From the NCBI GenBank assembly GCA_000499405.2, contig HG738138.1, positions 25,191,864 to 25,255,863 on the forward strand: a stretch of DNA of 64,000 nt, written 5' to 3'. Shown here one piece after another: positions 38,466 to 52,000 of this stretch. The notes under the pieces are model-generated. The model saw nothing but the letters and a program-made list of their open reading frames with translations, had not been told where the DNA came from and did not search any database. Positions within the stretch are counted from its first letter, which is position 1. The number at the start of each line of letters is the position of its first letter. The stretch is from Onchocerca volvulus (lineage: Eukaryota; Nematoda; Chromadorea; Rhabditida; Onchocercidae). A program made the translations under genes and the position numbers.

Positions 38466-41400
38466 GGAAAAAAAAAAAAAAAAAAAAAACTAATCAAATT
38501 GGCGAAAATAAGAGAAGTATAAAATTTTAATCATTCATGCCGATTAAATGCTGCTTTTTGATCATTGATGTATGATTTTATGATGGTCAAAAAAAAAAAA
38601 AAAAAAGTTTTTTTCAGATACTAAATTTATGATTTGTATGAAAATCTTTTATGTTAATGTAAAAGAAACTTCAACAAGTTTTGAATAAGCATTTTGTTAT
38701 TCTTGTTACTCGCTTTAGATTTTACCAATTAAGTTTAAAAAATCGATAATTAAGTATTATCAGTTATTATTAACTTCATTATCAATTAAGTTTACTGGAA
38801 ATATTGAAAAGAAAGAAAAAAATTATTATCCAATGATGATTGAACATATTACGATTATTAATTTCCTTTTTTTTTTTTTTTTATTAATTTCTCTAAATAT
38901 CAAAAATATTGCAAATTAATTAATTAGAAAAGCATATATCGTCAGTTTAAACGTAAATAAACAGAAAAATTAAATCGTTTTAAAATATAGCATCATTTCC
39001 GACGTAATTAGGCAGAATTATAATATTACTTTTTAAATGCAAATTAAACTAAAATATCATTTTAGATGTAATTAGACGAAACTTTCATACTAATAATTTA
39101 CGTAATTCAGACGTCAATAATTCACGTAAATTAGACGTAATAAGACGGGAGTATGATTTGATCATCATTCGATTGATAAGTTGACAAGTTCCATAAAATT
39201 TCGCTATTTTATAATGATTTTCTAAATTATTTTGAAAAGTTTTGTTTATTCACTATTAAATTACAATTGCTTGCCAATTTATGCTTAAATTTCGCATTTA
39301 AAATGTGAAATATAAGTTCGTTTATTGATTGATAGATTAGAATTATGTAAATAATTGACATGAAAAATTGATAAAAATAGACAAATATCGATAAACAAAT
39401 AATTAACAAATGATAAATGATGTGATATTTCCATCTTATTACGCCTAAAAATGATATAAAAATTTGCATTTAATTAACATAATTAAAGCTAATAATTTCA
39501 TCAAGTTTTATTTTACAAATAATGCTACATTTCCACCTAATTACATTCGAAGTGATTTTATATTTTTCATCTAATTAATTAAAAAAAAAAAGTCGATCGA
39601 CTACTTCTAACTTGTTTACGTTTAAAATATTAATGAATTTTCCAACTTATTTTTGATTAAAATGGATAATTCTAAAAAACTTTTCGCAATTTCTAGCGAT
39701 TATATGAATAAAAAACAAAACCACAACACATATATATATTTAAAAAATACTTTATTATTGATTTTAAAATTTTCGCAACTTTATATAAAATGTAAAAAAT
39801 GTGAAAAAAAAATTAAAATTAACATTTATTTATGCTTTCTCATTTCTAAATTATCATAATAATCTCGCATTTTTTGATTGAACAATCCTTAGCATTTTTA
39901 TAATTTTGATGAATCAGAAAAAAATTTTTTCCATTTTTTCCTTTTTTTTTTTTTTAAATTTTTAAATCGCAAGTACGATTTCAATGGATTATGAAAAAAT
40001 AATGTTTTAATTACTAAAATTTTTAATTTGATAATTTTTTTGATTTCTTAATTCTTTTTCAATGAAACAAATTCTTTTATCATTTATTAATAATTGATAA
40101 GATTTCTGATATTTATCAAATCTGTGAAATGTAATTCGAAAAAATGATATAAATATTTTTTTTTTTATTTTCGTTATTAACATTTCTGATCCATCAATGT
40201 GTGAAATGAATTTAAAAAATGAATAAACAAAATTTTTGCTATAATTTTTTTCTCTCTCTCTCATCATTTTTAATTCTGCTGCATATTTTTAATGTAATTA
40301 TTGATGAAGTAACAGTCGAAATAAATAAAATTTTGCCATTTTTTCCCATTTCTTTTCTTTTTTTTCAAATTTAAACATTTAATTTTGTATAAAATGAATT
40401 GTAATTAAAAGAATTTTGATAATTATCATGAATTTACATTGAAATAAATAAAATTTTATTCATTTTTCGTTTTTTTTTCGATTTTTTTTGGACTTTCTTC
40501 TTTTTCTTTCATTCTTTTTTTTTTTTTTTTTAAATTTAAACATTTAATTTTTCTGTAAAATGAATTTTCGCTAAAAGAATTTTAATGCATAAAGCAGTCA
40601 CGTCATGTAATTTTTGCACTTCGAAATTAACTTTTTTTTTTTCAATACATAAATCTTCAAGAAATTTTATTTCAATGACATTAATAGTGTTTATTCATTC
40701 AAATATTCTATCAAATTAATTGATTTTAAAAACTTTTGAAGATTTTGATTTTAAAAGAGAAAAATGGAAAAGAAAACAAAATATATTCGAGAAAATGATG
40801 TTAAATTCAAAAAAATTCTAGTCAAATTATTTCAAAGCAATGAAGGTATTTCTCTAATTAAATTATTTTGAAATGGAAAAAAGTAAAGGAGAGAAAAAAA
40901 TTGATAAACAAAAGAAAAAAAAACGAAAATTAAATTAGAAACTATGTATAAAGTAAATTTTTGAAGTTTTAAAGCAATAAAGAGCATTTTTCCAATTAAA
41001 TTATTTCGAAAAAAAAAACGAGAGAAAAATGGAAAAAAAGAAAATTAAATGTGAAACTATATATAAATTAAATTTAGGAGTTTTAAAGCAATGAAGAATA
41101 TTTCTTTAATCAAACTATTTTGAAAAAAAAAAAAAAAAAAAGACGAGAGATAGAAATATGAAAAAAAAAACGAAGAAAAAAAACGGAAATTAAATGTGAA
41201 ATTACATATAAAGTAGTTCGAAAGGGTAATCAATAAATTGAATGAAAGAAAGTTTTGAAAATTTTCATTTTAATAAGAATTGTCTAAAATAAAAGAAAAT
41301 AAAGTTAAATTTAATAAATTCTAGTCAAATAATCAAATCTATTATAAATTATTAAATTTTTCTATTTTTAATAGCTACAAAATATCATTTTAAAAATTAA

Positions 41401-44400
41401 TTTTGTTGACTGCTTTTTGGAATTGATTGTCGGAAATTATAATGAAATATTGATAACAAAGCAATAAATTATACTTTTTGTGATAAAATTTGAGGAAATA
41501 TAGTAACAAACGAAAGATTAAGAATTAAGAAAGTAATTTATCAAATTGACGAATAAGAGTTTCGAATTTCAACATTTACTGAGTGATTATATGAAAAACA
41601 GTAATTAATAAAATCGATTGGTGCTATAAGCGATAAAATTTATGTTGCAAGGATAAGAAGTTTAAATGTCATCGAGTGAGTGAGAAAGGAATAACACGAT
41701 GAAAATTGATGAATTTGAAGGAAAGTGTTTGCATTTAATTGCTTTTAAAAATTTTTTTTCAAATTAAGATTTTTAGAATGAGTAGAAACCTTTCATATAT
41801 TATATTACTTACATTTAAAAAACAAGAAAAAAAATGAAATTAAGTTTTTAGAATTATTAAATATGAAGATTTGACTTCTAACAAATGTAAATTCATTTTC
41901 CAATCTTTCTATTTCATTTAAATATCAGCTGTTATTATTACAATAACCGATCAATTTTCATCGATATAATATTGCAATAATAATTTGTTAAAAAGTTAAA
42001 GTGATGAAAACCAGGTCTGCTCGAATTATCCAGCATCAGAAATATTCGAATATGTGCATTAAATTAAAAGGGTGTAAACAATATTTTTTCGTTTGAAAAT
42101 AAAAAAAGCGAATAAAAAAAGAAAGTGAACCGCTCGATAAATTCGATAAGAGAAAAGCCTTCTACTATTTTATACCTTTTAGAAATAACTATAAATCCTT
42201 CTTAAAATGTTTTTGATTTTTTTTTTTTTTCATCAGAATGATCACTTCTTTCTAACTGCTTGCCAAAAACTGCCATTTCGCTACCTTTATTCATGTATTT
42301 ACGAATGTGTTTGATCGATTTTACGGAGTTACAGTATTCCGCAGTTACAGTATTTCGCTTTGTATGTTCTTACTAGCAAAGGAGGATTTGCAACAACCTA
42401 CCGATTATCTACTTTGATGTCACTAATCCACATTTATATAGTTGCTAATTTACCGCCATCTTCTGCTGATCTTCTTTTGTATAAAGGATGTCCATCATTT
42501 CCTGCAACTGTGTTGGATACTAATGTTCGAGGATATCGCTTAGAGCATTTTCCATTCATCATGCATGGTGAATTTCGATTCAGTGTACCGCAAGGTTCAT
42601 GGTATCATGTTGCAACTTCATACAAATCCTTATCAATGTCGGCATCGGGTATTTCAGCGCATATTACATCCTCGATTTTGAAGTAACGTTATCATTAAGC
42701 CAGATTATTATATGTGCATGCGGTAGTCTTTTCTTTTGCGATTTTACTGACTATATCCAGCAGCGTAATGACCGAAATACTTCATGTTTTATCATGAAAT
42801 CCATCAATGATTTGAGCTTCTGTTTGAAAACTCATGCGGTGATGCCATACTTATCCATAGGCGATTGTAGATAAAAAGATTTTGTATACCATCTCAAGCT
42901 GGATTGCATGTGAATGTAATGAATAAATGCTCGTATTGGTGAAAATTTGCAATTGCATCTTGAGCGTACTCATTCATATGACGTGGACTGCCTGCATGTG
43001 AAGATGGCAAAATTGTTAGTCTTCCAACATTAGTTGTATTACCGTCATTTACAATGCATCGCAAATGAATGTATTCTTTAGCGCGAAGCTTGATATGATT
43101 TAAACAGATGAATAACAAACGTTCTGTTCCGATTTTTACATACAATCTACAATATATTTGTGAAATCAACTGACAGCATTTCAAAATGTGATTATCTTCA
43201 TTCTCTCGAATCATTAATCGGTATGAATAATAGTTCATTGCGCTGTATTCCTGATTTGTTTCCTCTCCATTGATTGGATTTATCTTCTTAATGTTGAAAT
43301 GATATCCATGGGCATCATCCCAAAAAATGATTGGATATTGCAAAGCAATTTGCAAATTGCAGGAACTCATCGTAGCATTGATAAGTTATGCAATTTTTGT
43401 CAACTGATCGTCTTTCCGGCGAAGAACAATATCTCTAGTTTGGAATTGATCCCTGACGATAACAACTGCCACTTCATCTATTGAATCTTCGCACGTATTC
43501 CCCAGCAAGCTTTTTGTCAGCATGAATAGCAATCTTGTGTGTATCAGATGGCACCATATCAATTACTCTTTTGGACAAACGCACCAATTGTTTTTGTTTT
43601 TTTTTTTTGTTATGAGGAAATTACTTATCTTTCTACGTCGGTATGAATTCCGCAGCGTGCATTCACTTCTTTATTGTTATCACCAATGAAATATATTTGT
43701 AGGGATTTATGCTAACCATCTGGCAACGACAACAGAAAGCTGGCTTTATGATAAATTTGCCCTTTCACTTTGAAAGTGCGCATGAATCGTGTCGTTAGGA
43801 TTTCTGCGCCGAACGATGTCATTTAGAAGCAGGAATTGTATTTTCTGATTTTAGATAGCTAACTCTTTGATTCGGCGATATATCTGCAAGCAAAGCTTTC
43901 AAGGGCTCCGCTCCGGCGGTTCTTCAAATTGAGGCAGTTTGATTTTTCCGACAACGCAACACATTCCTTTCGTTTCTTCATTAAATTTCAGAACCTTGCA
44001 ATAAAGACATACTTCAGTTATAGTGTCGATGAGAACATACGGATTCAAATTATAATCATCAGCTGGGTTGTGACGGAATGCAGGGTGATTATAATTGCGT
44101 GATTGTTGAATACGTAGTCATGCTTGACGCTGATCAAGAAATACTAAAGGTGAAGTGGCGAAATAGTTTCAAAGTGACGACAAACATGTTTATCATAAAA
44201 CGCGCCAATTCAAAGATTACCGACAATGATTAAACAGCAACAGCAACAGTTTGGAGTTCCATGGGTTCCAGTTTGGCAGTTCAAAGCGACACAACAGTAG
44301 AAAATCTATCAATTCATTTGAATAGTATTTTTCTCTATCAGCGACGAAGGAAAGAATAACTCAGTCATCAATTTGCCTAGATGTTCTCTAATAATTGCTT

Positions 44401-46060
44401 GTTACGAAGAATTATTCTTCATCAATCAATAAAATTTTTCTCAACAGCATTCATGTCTGTCACAGAAGACATAAAAAATCTCCTCAAACCTATTGCTAAC
44501 CTAGCCGAATCATGATAACACGAATCACTCTTCAATCCAAGCAAACTGCAAATCAAATTACAAAGTATCAGTTTTCTTCCCTCCGCGCGGCCGAGCCAGC
44601 TAGTTTCAAATAAATTTTAAAACTGATATTATCTATTAGGGTTAATAAAATTAAAAAGTAAAAAAAAAGCTTTTTTTTTCAAATAATTTCATCAATTCTG
44701 TTCATTTTTCTCTTCTTCATCGCTGAAAAATTAAAATGAAATTTTTAGAAATAGTATTTAAATTATTTAAATTAAAGTTATCACCTGCTGATGGCAATTC
44801 CATAACCGCTTCGCCGTCTCCTTACCAATCGTACTGTACTCCCTTTTCGTTTTGAATCTTGTTCTTCAACGGCTGCTTCAAAACGTATGCCACCATTTCG
44901 ATATTCATCTAAAATTAAAAAAAGATAAGCAAAATTGAATGAAATTAAAATAACGAAATTGTTTAATTTTTCAAACTTGAGAGAAAAACTTTTTTTTTTA
45001 AAAAATTTTAGACCATTTTAATTTTGAATTACTATTTATTAACTTATCAAATTTTCTTCAATTTCTTACTTATATATTGTAATATTTCTTGAATAAAAAT
45101 AAAAAATTTATTATTTTATTTAAAATTTCTCTTTCTTTTATTTTTAACAGAGACTTATTTATTCAATAAACTTAATCATTAATTATTTATCAAATATAAG
45201 TTAACGTATGATACGGATGATTTTAAATTGAAAATTTTTTAAACATTATTTCGTATAAAGTATTTCAATGCATTATAAATTTTTATCAATTGTTTCCATT
45301 TTTTTGTTACTTTTTTTTTTTTTTTTGTAAAATTTAGTTCGAATCTTTTTGTTTTGCCTAGTTTTCTAGCACGAATTGTTACATTACCATATAAATTACA
45401 CGTGATAAGTGATGATAAGCTACTGTAAATCAACCATATTGCAAGCTACAGCCAAATAAATGCCATGTTATAAGCTGGCGACAAATAGAGTGATGAAATT
45501 AAACCAAAAACTTAATTTGGATTATTTCAATTTATCAAATAAAATAGTAATTAAACATTTCGGATAATTTATATTCCTACATTTATAGCTGTCGTGAATT
45601 GTTGTAAGTTGATTACAAATACTTCCCATAGGAATAAATCGCAGTGAACGATAAAATCGTTGATATTCTTGATAATTTTTCATACTGTTATCACGAAAAA
45701 AAGGGATTGTATTAATCTGAGTATCAGTTAATCAGTGAAATTATCAGAAAATATCTATGATGTTAAGAAAATTGATTAAATCTTATTATAGCAAGTTAGT
45801 TAAAGTAAAAAAAAAAAAAAAAAAAATGAAATTTAAAAGAAGCAAAAGGAAAAAAAATTGATAGGAATGAAAAAAGGATAACAACTAATTAAACTTCTGC
45901 TAAATTTAAATTTGAAATAATAGTTGAAAATAGTGTAAGCGTCATCATCATCATCATCATTATCATCAGGCAAGGCATGCACTTTTGCAAATCATTTAAG
46001 GCTAATTTTCAAGATGAATTAATGGAATAGACACTGAAGAAGATTTCATTTTAAAAGGAC

Positions 46061-46093
<33 letters not shown>

Positions 46094-49000
46094 TGTTAGT
46101 ATGAGCGTATTTAAAAGCTTCATGAGAAATAATGAAAAACGAAAAAAAAAAAGGAAAAATGGAGGGAAAAAAACGATTGTTTTTATGAATTTTTTAAGCA
46201 TACAGCAAAAAAACAATAATTAAGCTATTGGATAAAAAAAAAAAAGAAAAAAAATTGTATCAACAAATTGTTTACAATTTAAGAAGAAACAATAAAAATG
46301 TATTTTTTCTAATTTAAAATGGAATTTCCCACTTATTCTAATTAATTACAACTTAAAACATTTCGTTTAGATATGAAAATTTCTGTACAAAAAGAAACTA
46401 TTTGAATGCTTATGAAATTAAAAATATTTATCATAAATCAGAATGAAATTTTCCATTTATTCTAATCAATTAAGACTTAGAATATTTTATTTAAGTATGA
46501 AATTTTATGTGAAAAAAAACTTTTCTCTAAGCTCAGAAAATTGATTTCATATTTTCTTCAAACTTTTCCCAATTAATTATTGATTCTTACTAAAGATTTT
46601 AAGAGGAAAAAAGTTCGTTTTCTTTTTTGAATTTAAATCTTATTCTAAAATATTGCTATTCAGGTATACATAATCATTGATTGTTTAACAATAAAATAAA
46701 GTAATTTCAATTTTCCATTTCCCATAAAAATTCACCCTTAATTCTTTTTTCTCCTTCTTTTTTTTTTTTGAAGATTAAATTTTAAATATTTTATCCATAA
46801 TTGAAAATGATAAAACTTCACATCACCAAATCTTAGATATCTTATCTACGATTGGAAATGGCAAAAATTCACGTCGGGGATACGGTATAAAAATACTTCA
46901 AAATAATAAAAATATATAAGTAATAAAATCACAAAAATTAAAATAAATCATTAGCCAAATGATAAACAAAATAATTTTATATATTCACCGTTTTTGTCTA
47001 GAGATATCGATCTTATACTTCAAAACAAAAATGGAAAATCCAATTTATTTAATTCTCGGATTTGATTACCATTTCATAATGGCCAAATGGTGACATTATT
47101 TGGCCAAATGAAAAAATTTTGTGCCTATAAATGCCAGAGAAATACTAACAATTGCATTACTAATTTGTAAAATCTGGAATGCTTGAAATAATTCATAGCT
47201 TTAAGCTAAAATATTCGTTATATGAGAGAAATATATATATGTAAAAGAAAAAAAATTAGAAGATTTCAAGTTCTTGTTAAGAAAAAAAAAAAGAAAAAAA
47301 AAAGCGGAAAAGAAGATGAATTGGTATATTTATACTTTAACATTGAAAAATCTACGTATACACAACTTTTTTTTTTTTTTCAACTACAAGTAAATTTAAA
47401 CAAATTTTATGAAAAAAATTTTTTAAATTTTAAAAACAAAATGTCGGTTTTTCATAAGTTTTGCAGTGAAAATGTATAAATCATCTAGCATAATAATATA
47501 CTTTCATATGATTGAAATGATCAAATATAATCATTGAATTAATTCGAATTTGATAATCATATATTTAATCATTTCTTTTGTAAATTATTATATTCATACA
47601 AATATTTACGTATAAATCTTCACAAAAATATAAGCATTTACAATCATTTACATATCATCTTATATAATACCGTTTCCACGCAAAATACGGTACATTATAC
47701 CGTTTCCGTCCACGTCCATTCTCGTCCAAAATAGATCGGAATATTTTGCTGTCAATTTATTCCAGTTCAGATAGATCAGTGAAATGATATATGACAAGGA
47801 AGCAATTTGTTGATTGAAATTTTTTACTTAATTTCATTTGATCTTATTAATAACGCTATATAAAAACTAATTCCACTCATTAATTTTTTATTAATCATTT
47901 GAAAATACAAATTTTTTGTTTGTCTATTGATATTATCATATTTAATTCATTAAGCTCAAGTTTGCCTGATTTATTATTTTAGCATTATTTCATTAATCTT
48001 AAGTCGATCTAATATCATAGGCACATTTATTTCATAATAAAAAAAGATCTAAGATGAATTTTGCATAAATTTACACAAGAAAAAAAAAGAAAAAAAAACG
48101 ATCCATTTATGAAAAAAAAGCGAAAACTTCCCTTATGAAATAGAAAAAGAGAAAAAAAAAAAAGGAAATAAATCATAGTATAGTAGAAATTATTTGAAAT
48201 TTTCAAAACGGAAGAAAAAAAAAATGATTTGTTTTTTTTTTTTTTGCGAATGAAACAAAAAAAAGTCTAAAAAGATAATATTGCTATTTTCAAATAAATG
48301 ATGTTGATGATGACATCAACTTTGTGAAATCATTAAAATGCGAAAAAAAAAAGAAAAAAAAAGAAAAGAAAACGAAAACAAAAGATAGAAAATGGAAAAA
48401 AAAAATGAAATGAAATGAAATGATGAGAAGGGAAGAAAAGAAAATAGTATAATCATGATTCGATGTAATTTGATATCATGTGAATTATCGAATTTTTAGT
48501 TGAAAATATGAAAAATATTGATTATTTTTTCATATTTTTAATTTCGAAAATTATAACGTTTTGAGATACATATGTTTTACTATTAGATACAAGTAATTGA
48601 TTTGTAAACATATTTTTACGACAAAAAATAATGAAAATTATTATTTTTACAAAAATTTGCTTCCATAAGTGTACTTATTACGATAACTATAATAAAAATC
48701 ATTATTATTTTCATTATTGTTACTACTATTATTATCATTATTATTTTCCAAGTATAATCTCTCTATGATAATGATTTTAATCATAATTGTTATCACTGTT
48801 GATAAAAATTTATCAATTAGAAAAAAAAATCTTCATGATTTCTTGTAATCATTAATGATTTACTCATTTCTTTTAATCGAAAGATCAGAATCGAATCTAT
48901 ACAATGTATATTTATCATCATTAATAATCAGTTTACTACATTTAAAATCTAATTTAGTTATAAAAATTAATTAAAATTTGAAGGAATTTTGTAAAAAAAT

Positions 49001-52000
49001 AAACACAAAAATCATGGATTTATTAAAATTTTTAAAAATTTTTGAAAAAATCCCCAACACTTGAAAATAACTAATAAATGAGTAAAGAAATGAAAATAGG
49101 CAAAAAAAAAATAGGAAAAAAGAATTTCTTATCATTATTTCTATTAAGTTTCGAAAGGACAGAAGGTAATAGTAACTAATTACACAATGATTAATTAGCT
49201 AATTAGTCCTGTATGATAAATGAATATTGATATCACATTTGGAAAAAACTGATAACATATCAAATATTTGTCACTATATTTTAAATAATGATGTTATCAT
49301 CAATTAAAATTTAAAAATTCATGCTCAAATTACTAGAAAAAAAAAAAAAAAAAAAACAAAAGTACCATAAACTGTCAATGTATATCGTTTTAGTTTATTT
49401 TGCTATCAAAAATTTTGATTCAATAATACATGCCATTTCTAATTTACCATTTTTCCTAAAAAAAAAGGAAAAAATTAAAATATTAAAAGAAAAAAAAGAA
49501 AGTTTTAAAAGAAGAGAAAAACAATTGATAGATGATTGGTCATATATGAATAATAATCGCCGAAATGAATAATTTTAAAAAGTAATGATTTTTATTTAAA
49601 GATAAATTAAATAGCATTTTAGGAAAGAGAAAAGGAAAGAGAAAATTTTTGACAAATATTTTAACAAATTTCAATTATTTCAATTTGAAAGTATCAAAGA
49701 AAAATGTTTAAATTATAGGAAAGGAAAATGAACTTAATAAACTCAATATAAATTAATCATTAATGGTGACATGCTTTAATCTTATTTTATAAAATTTGAA
49801 TTTAATCAACAAAATTATTTCCATAGGATAAGAAAGATTGGATTGACCGAAAAATTAATTACTTATTATATTCTATTTGGTTTGAATAAAAAAATAACTA
49901 AAAATTGACGTCAGCTTTGATTTGTTTACTATTAATTTCCAATTGTAATTTGAATTCATTAACTTATTTGGTCATTTTAAACATTGACGAAAATTTTGTT
50001 AAGAAATTGGGAAATTATCGAATTAAAATTATTTATTTGAATAAATGCAAATTTATATTAAATGCAATTGAAAATTTGTAATTGAAAACTTGCAAATATA
50101 AAAATTCTAAATTCGAAAAAAGTACTTTTTTTTTTTGTTTTTTTTTTTGTTTTTTTCAAACAAATTGGTTTTTTTTTTTTTTTTAATAATATTACTAACT
50201 TTACCATCATCTAAATTTTGTTCCAATGCAACGGAACCCGATTCTCGACGTAATGCTGATCTTGATGTTAGCAATGATTTGAATTGATTTGTATAACCGC
50301 TAACGCGTAAGATGTCCGAGCTAACCTAAAAATTAAGTTTTTATTTTATTTTTGCATAAAGTTACCCAGGAATGAATTATTTTATATAAAATTTATATTT
50401 AATAATAAAAATAATTAAAAATTTTGATTTGCGAAATTTTCGCACTTCAATCGGCAGTTGTATCCAACAGATATATTATATCATTTGTTAAGATCGTTGG
50501 AAATTTAATTATTCAATTATTTAGTAATATTGTGCTTATTTTTAAAAATACTAAACAATAGCTATAACAATAAGAACAAAGATAATTAGTGTAACTGATA
50601 GGAAAAAGAGAAATCTAAGCAATATTTAGAATACTTTATAATTTTTAAATGGAATTTATCAATTTCTGATATTTTCGATATATATTCATTGTTTGATTTG
50701 ATGGAAGAATTTGATCGGTAAACATACAATAACGATATTGCTCATCTAATAACTAGTTGAAAAATTAAACCAATTAATTAGCAATTAGATTCATTTCATT
50801 ACTATGTCAAATGCATATCGTAACTTCAATGATACATATCAGTAACTTGCATTTTATCAGTATTTTTATTGAACATTAATAGCAAAGTTCATAAATGATA
50901 GGAATATTCAAATTAAATTAAAAGAATAATGATTAGTAAGAAACTAAACGTTTAAAATTTTTAAAATTAAACTATTACAATAAAAATTACATGTGAAATC
51001 ATTTGTCGGATAATTTTAATGATTCCGTTGACAATTTTATTTACTTAATGCAACTAATTTGAATATTTAAATCAAAATTTATCAATGCATGCATTGTAAG
51101 TTTTGTAATTGCATGCCTTTTTCATTAAATAATTATATGTGCCAATAAATTATGTAAAAAAAAAATTAATTAAAATTTTCTTTAAGTAATTATTTGTATG
51201 TAAATAATATAAAATACGAGGATGGGTTATTTTTATAAGAATTGTAATATTTGATTTAAATAATATGTATTATTGAATTGTTGTTGCTACTTTGTATTAT
51301 TATCAATTTCAAACATGATACAACTTTGGAAAGGAATCTAAGTTGATAAGTTCTTAAAAATATTTATTAAGTGATAATAAATAATTTAAAATTTGCATCT
51401 AAAATAAAATGAAAAATGAAAAATATGAAAACGAAAAAAAAAGGAAAAAAACAAAACAGATGTTGATTTTTTTGGTAGATATTTACGTAAAATAAGCGCT
51501 AGGTCATTGAAATAACTCAAATTTATGAAAATTTATTTTTGACAAGTATTTTCTTTAATTATTTTAAGAAAAAAAATGAAGAGTAAATTTTTTTTTTGAT
51601 AAATTATTTGTATTTTCAGCTATTTTTTTACGAATAAATTTGATAAGATTTATTGTTTTTTGAAATATCGTAAGAAAATTGAAAATTTAATTTATTCATG
51701 AAGATAATTATTTCAATTGATTTATTGTTACAAAAAAATAATAAATGATGAAATTTAATAGTTAAATTTTTGATATGTGGTGTAAAATTCTTCAAATAAT
51801 TTCAAATCTTATCTCATCAAAGTTTTTTTTCGTAATAAATTCCTTTGAATTCATCAGTTTTTAGAAGATGTCGCTGAAATAGCGAGGATAGAAGAAAAAA
51901 ACCAGTGATTACTTCGTTTAAATTTGACATTGCGTATTTTGCTGTATTTGATTGTGAAATCATTTTCTTTTTTTTTTATTCTTGTCTATTAAGTCAATGA

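Larger units (their letters stand above)
35985..44784 (-). other. SK intron 4 (8.8 kb) with transposon remains
   Basis: This is the largest intron of the channel gene. About 36000-42300 is A+T-rich DNA with local duplications, poly-A/T tracts and a perfect 12-bp palindrome (37562-37573). About 42355-44520 holds the Helitron fossil and the LTR relative. I see no other exon of the channel in it. Confidence 0.75.

Noticed and set aside
42360..42874. Two plus-strand open frames of 91-108 codons
   Set aside because: They are antisense to the Helitron Rep fossil, whose minus-strand reading matches known motifs.
49321..49572. 83-codon plus-strand open frame rich in lysine
   Set aside because: It is poly-A driven, lies in SK intron 3 and has no recognisable domain.
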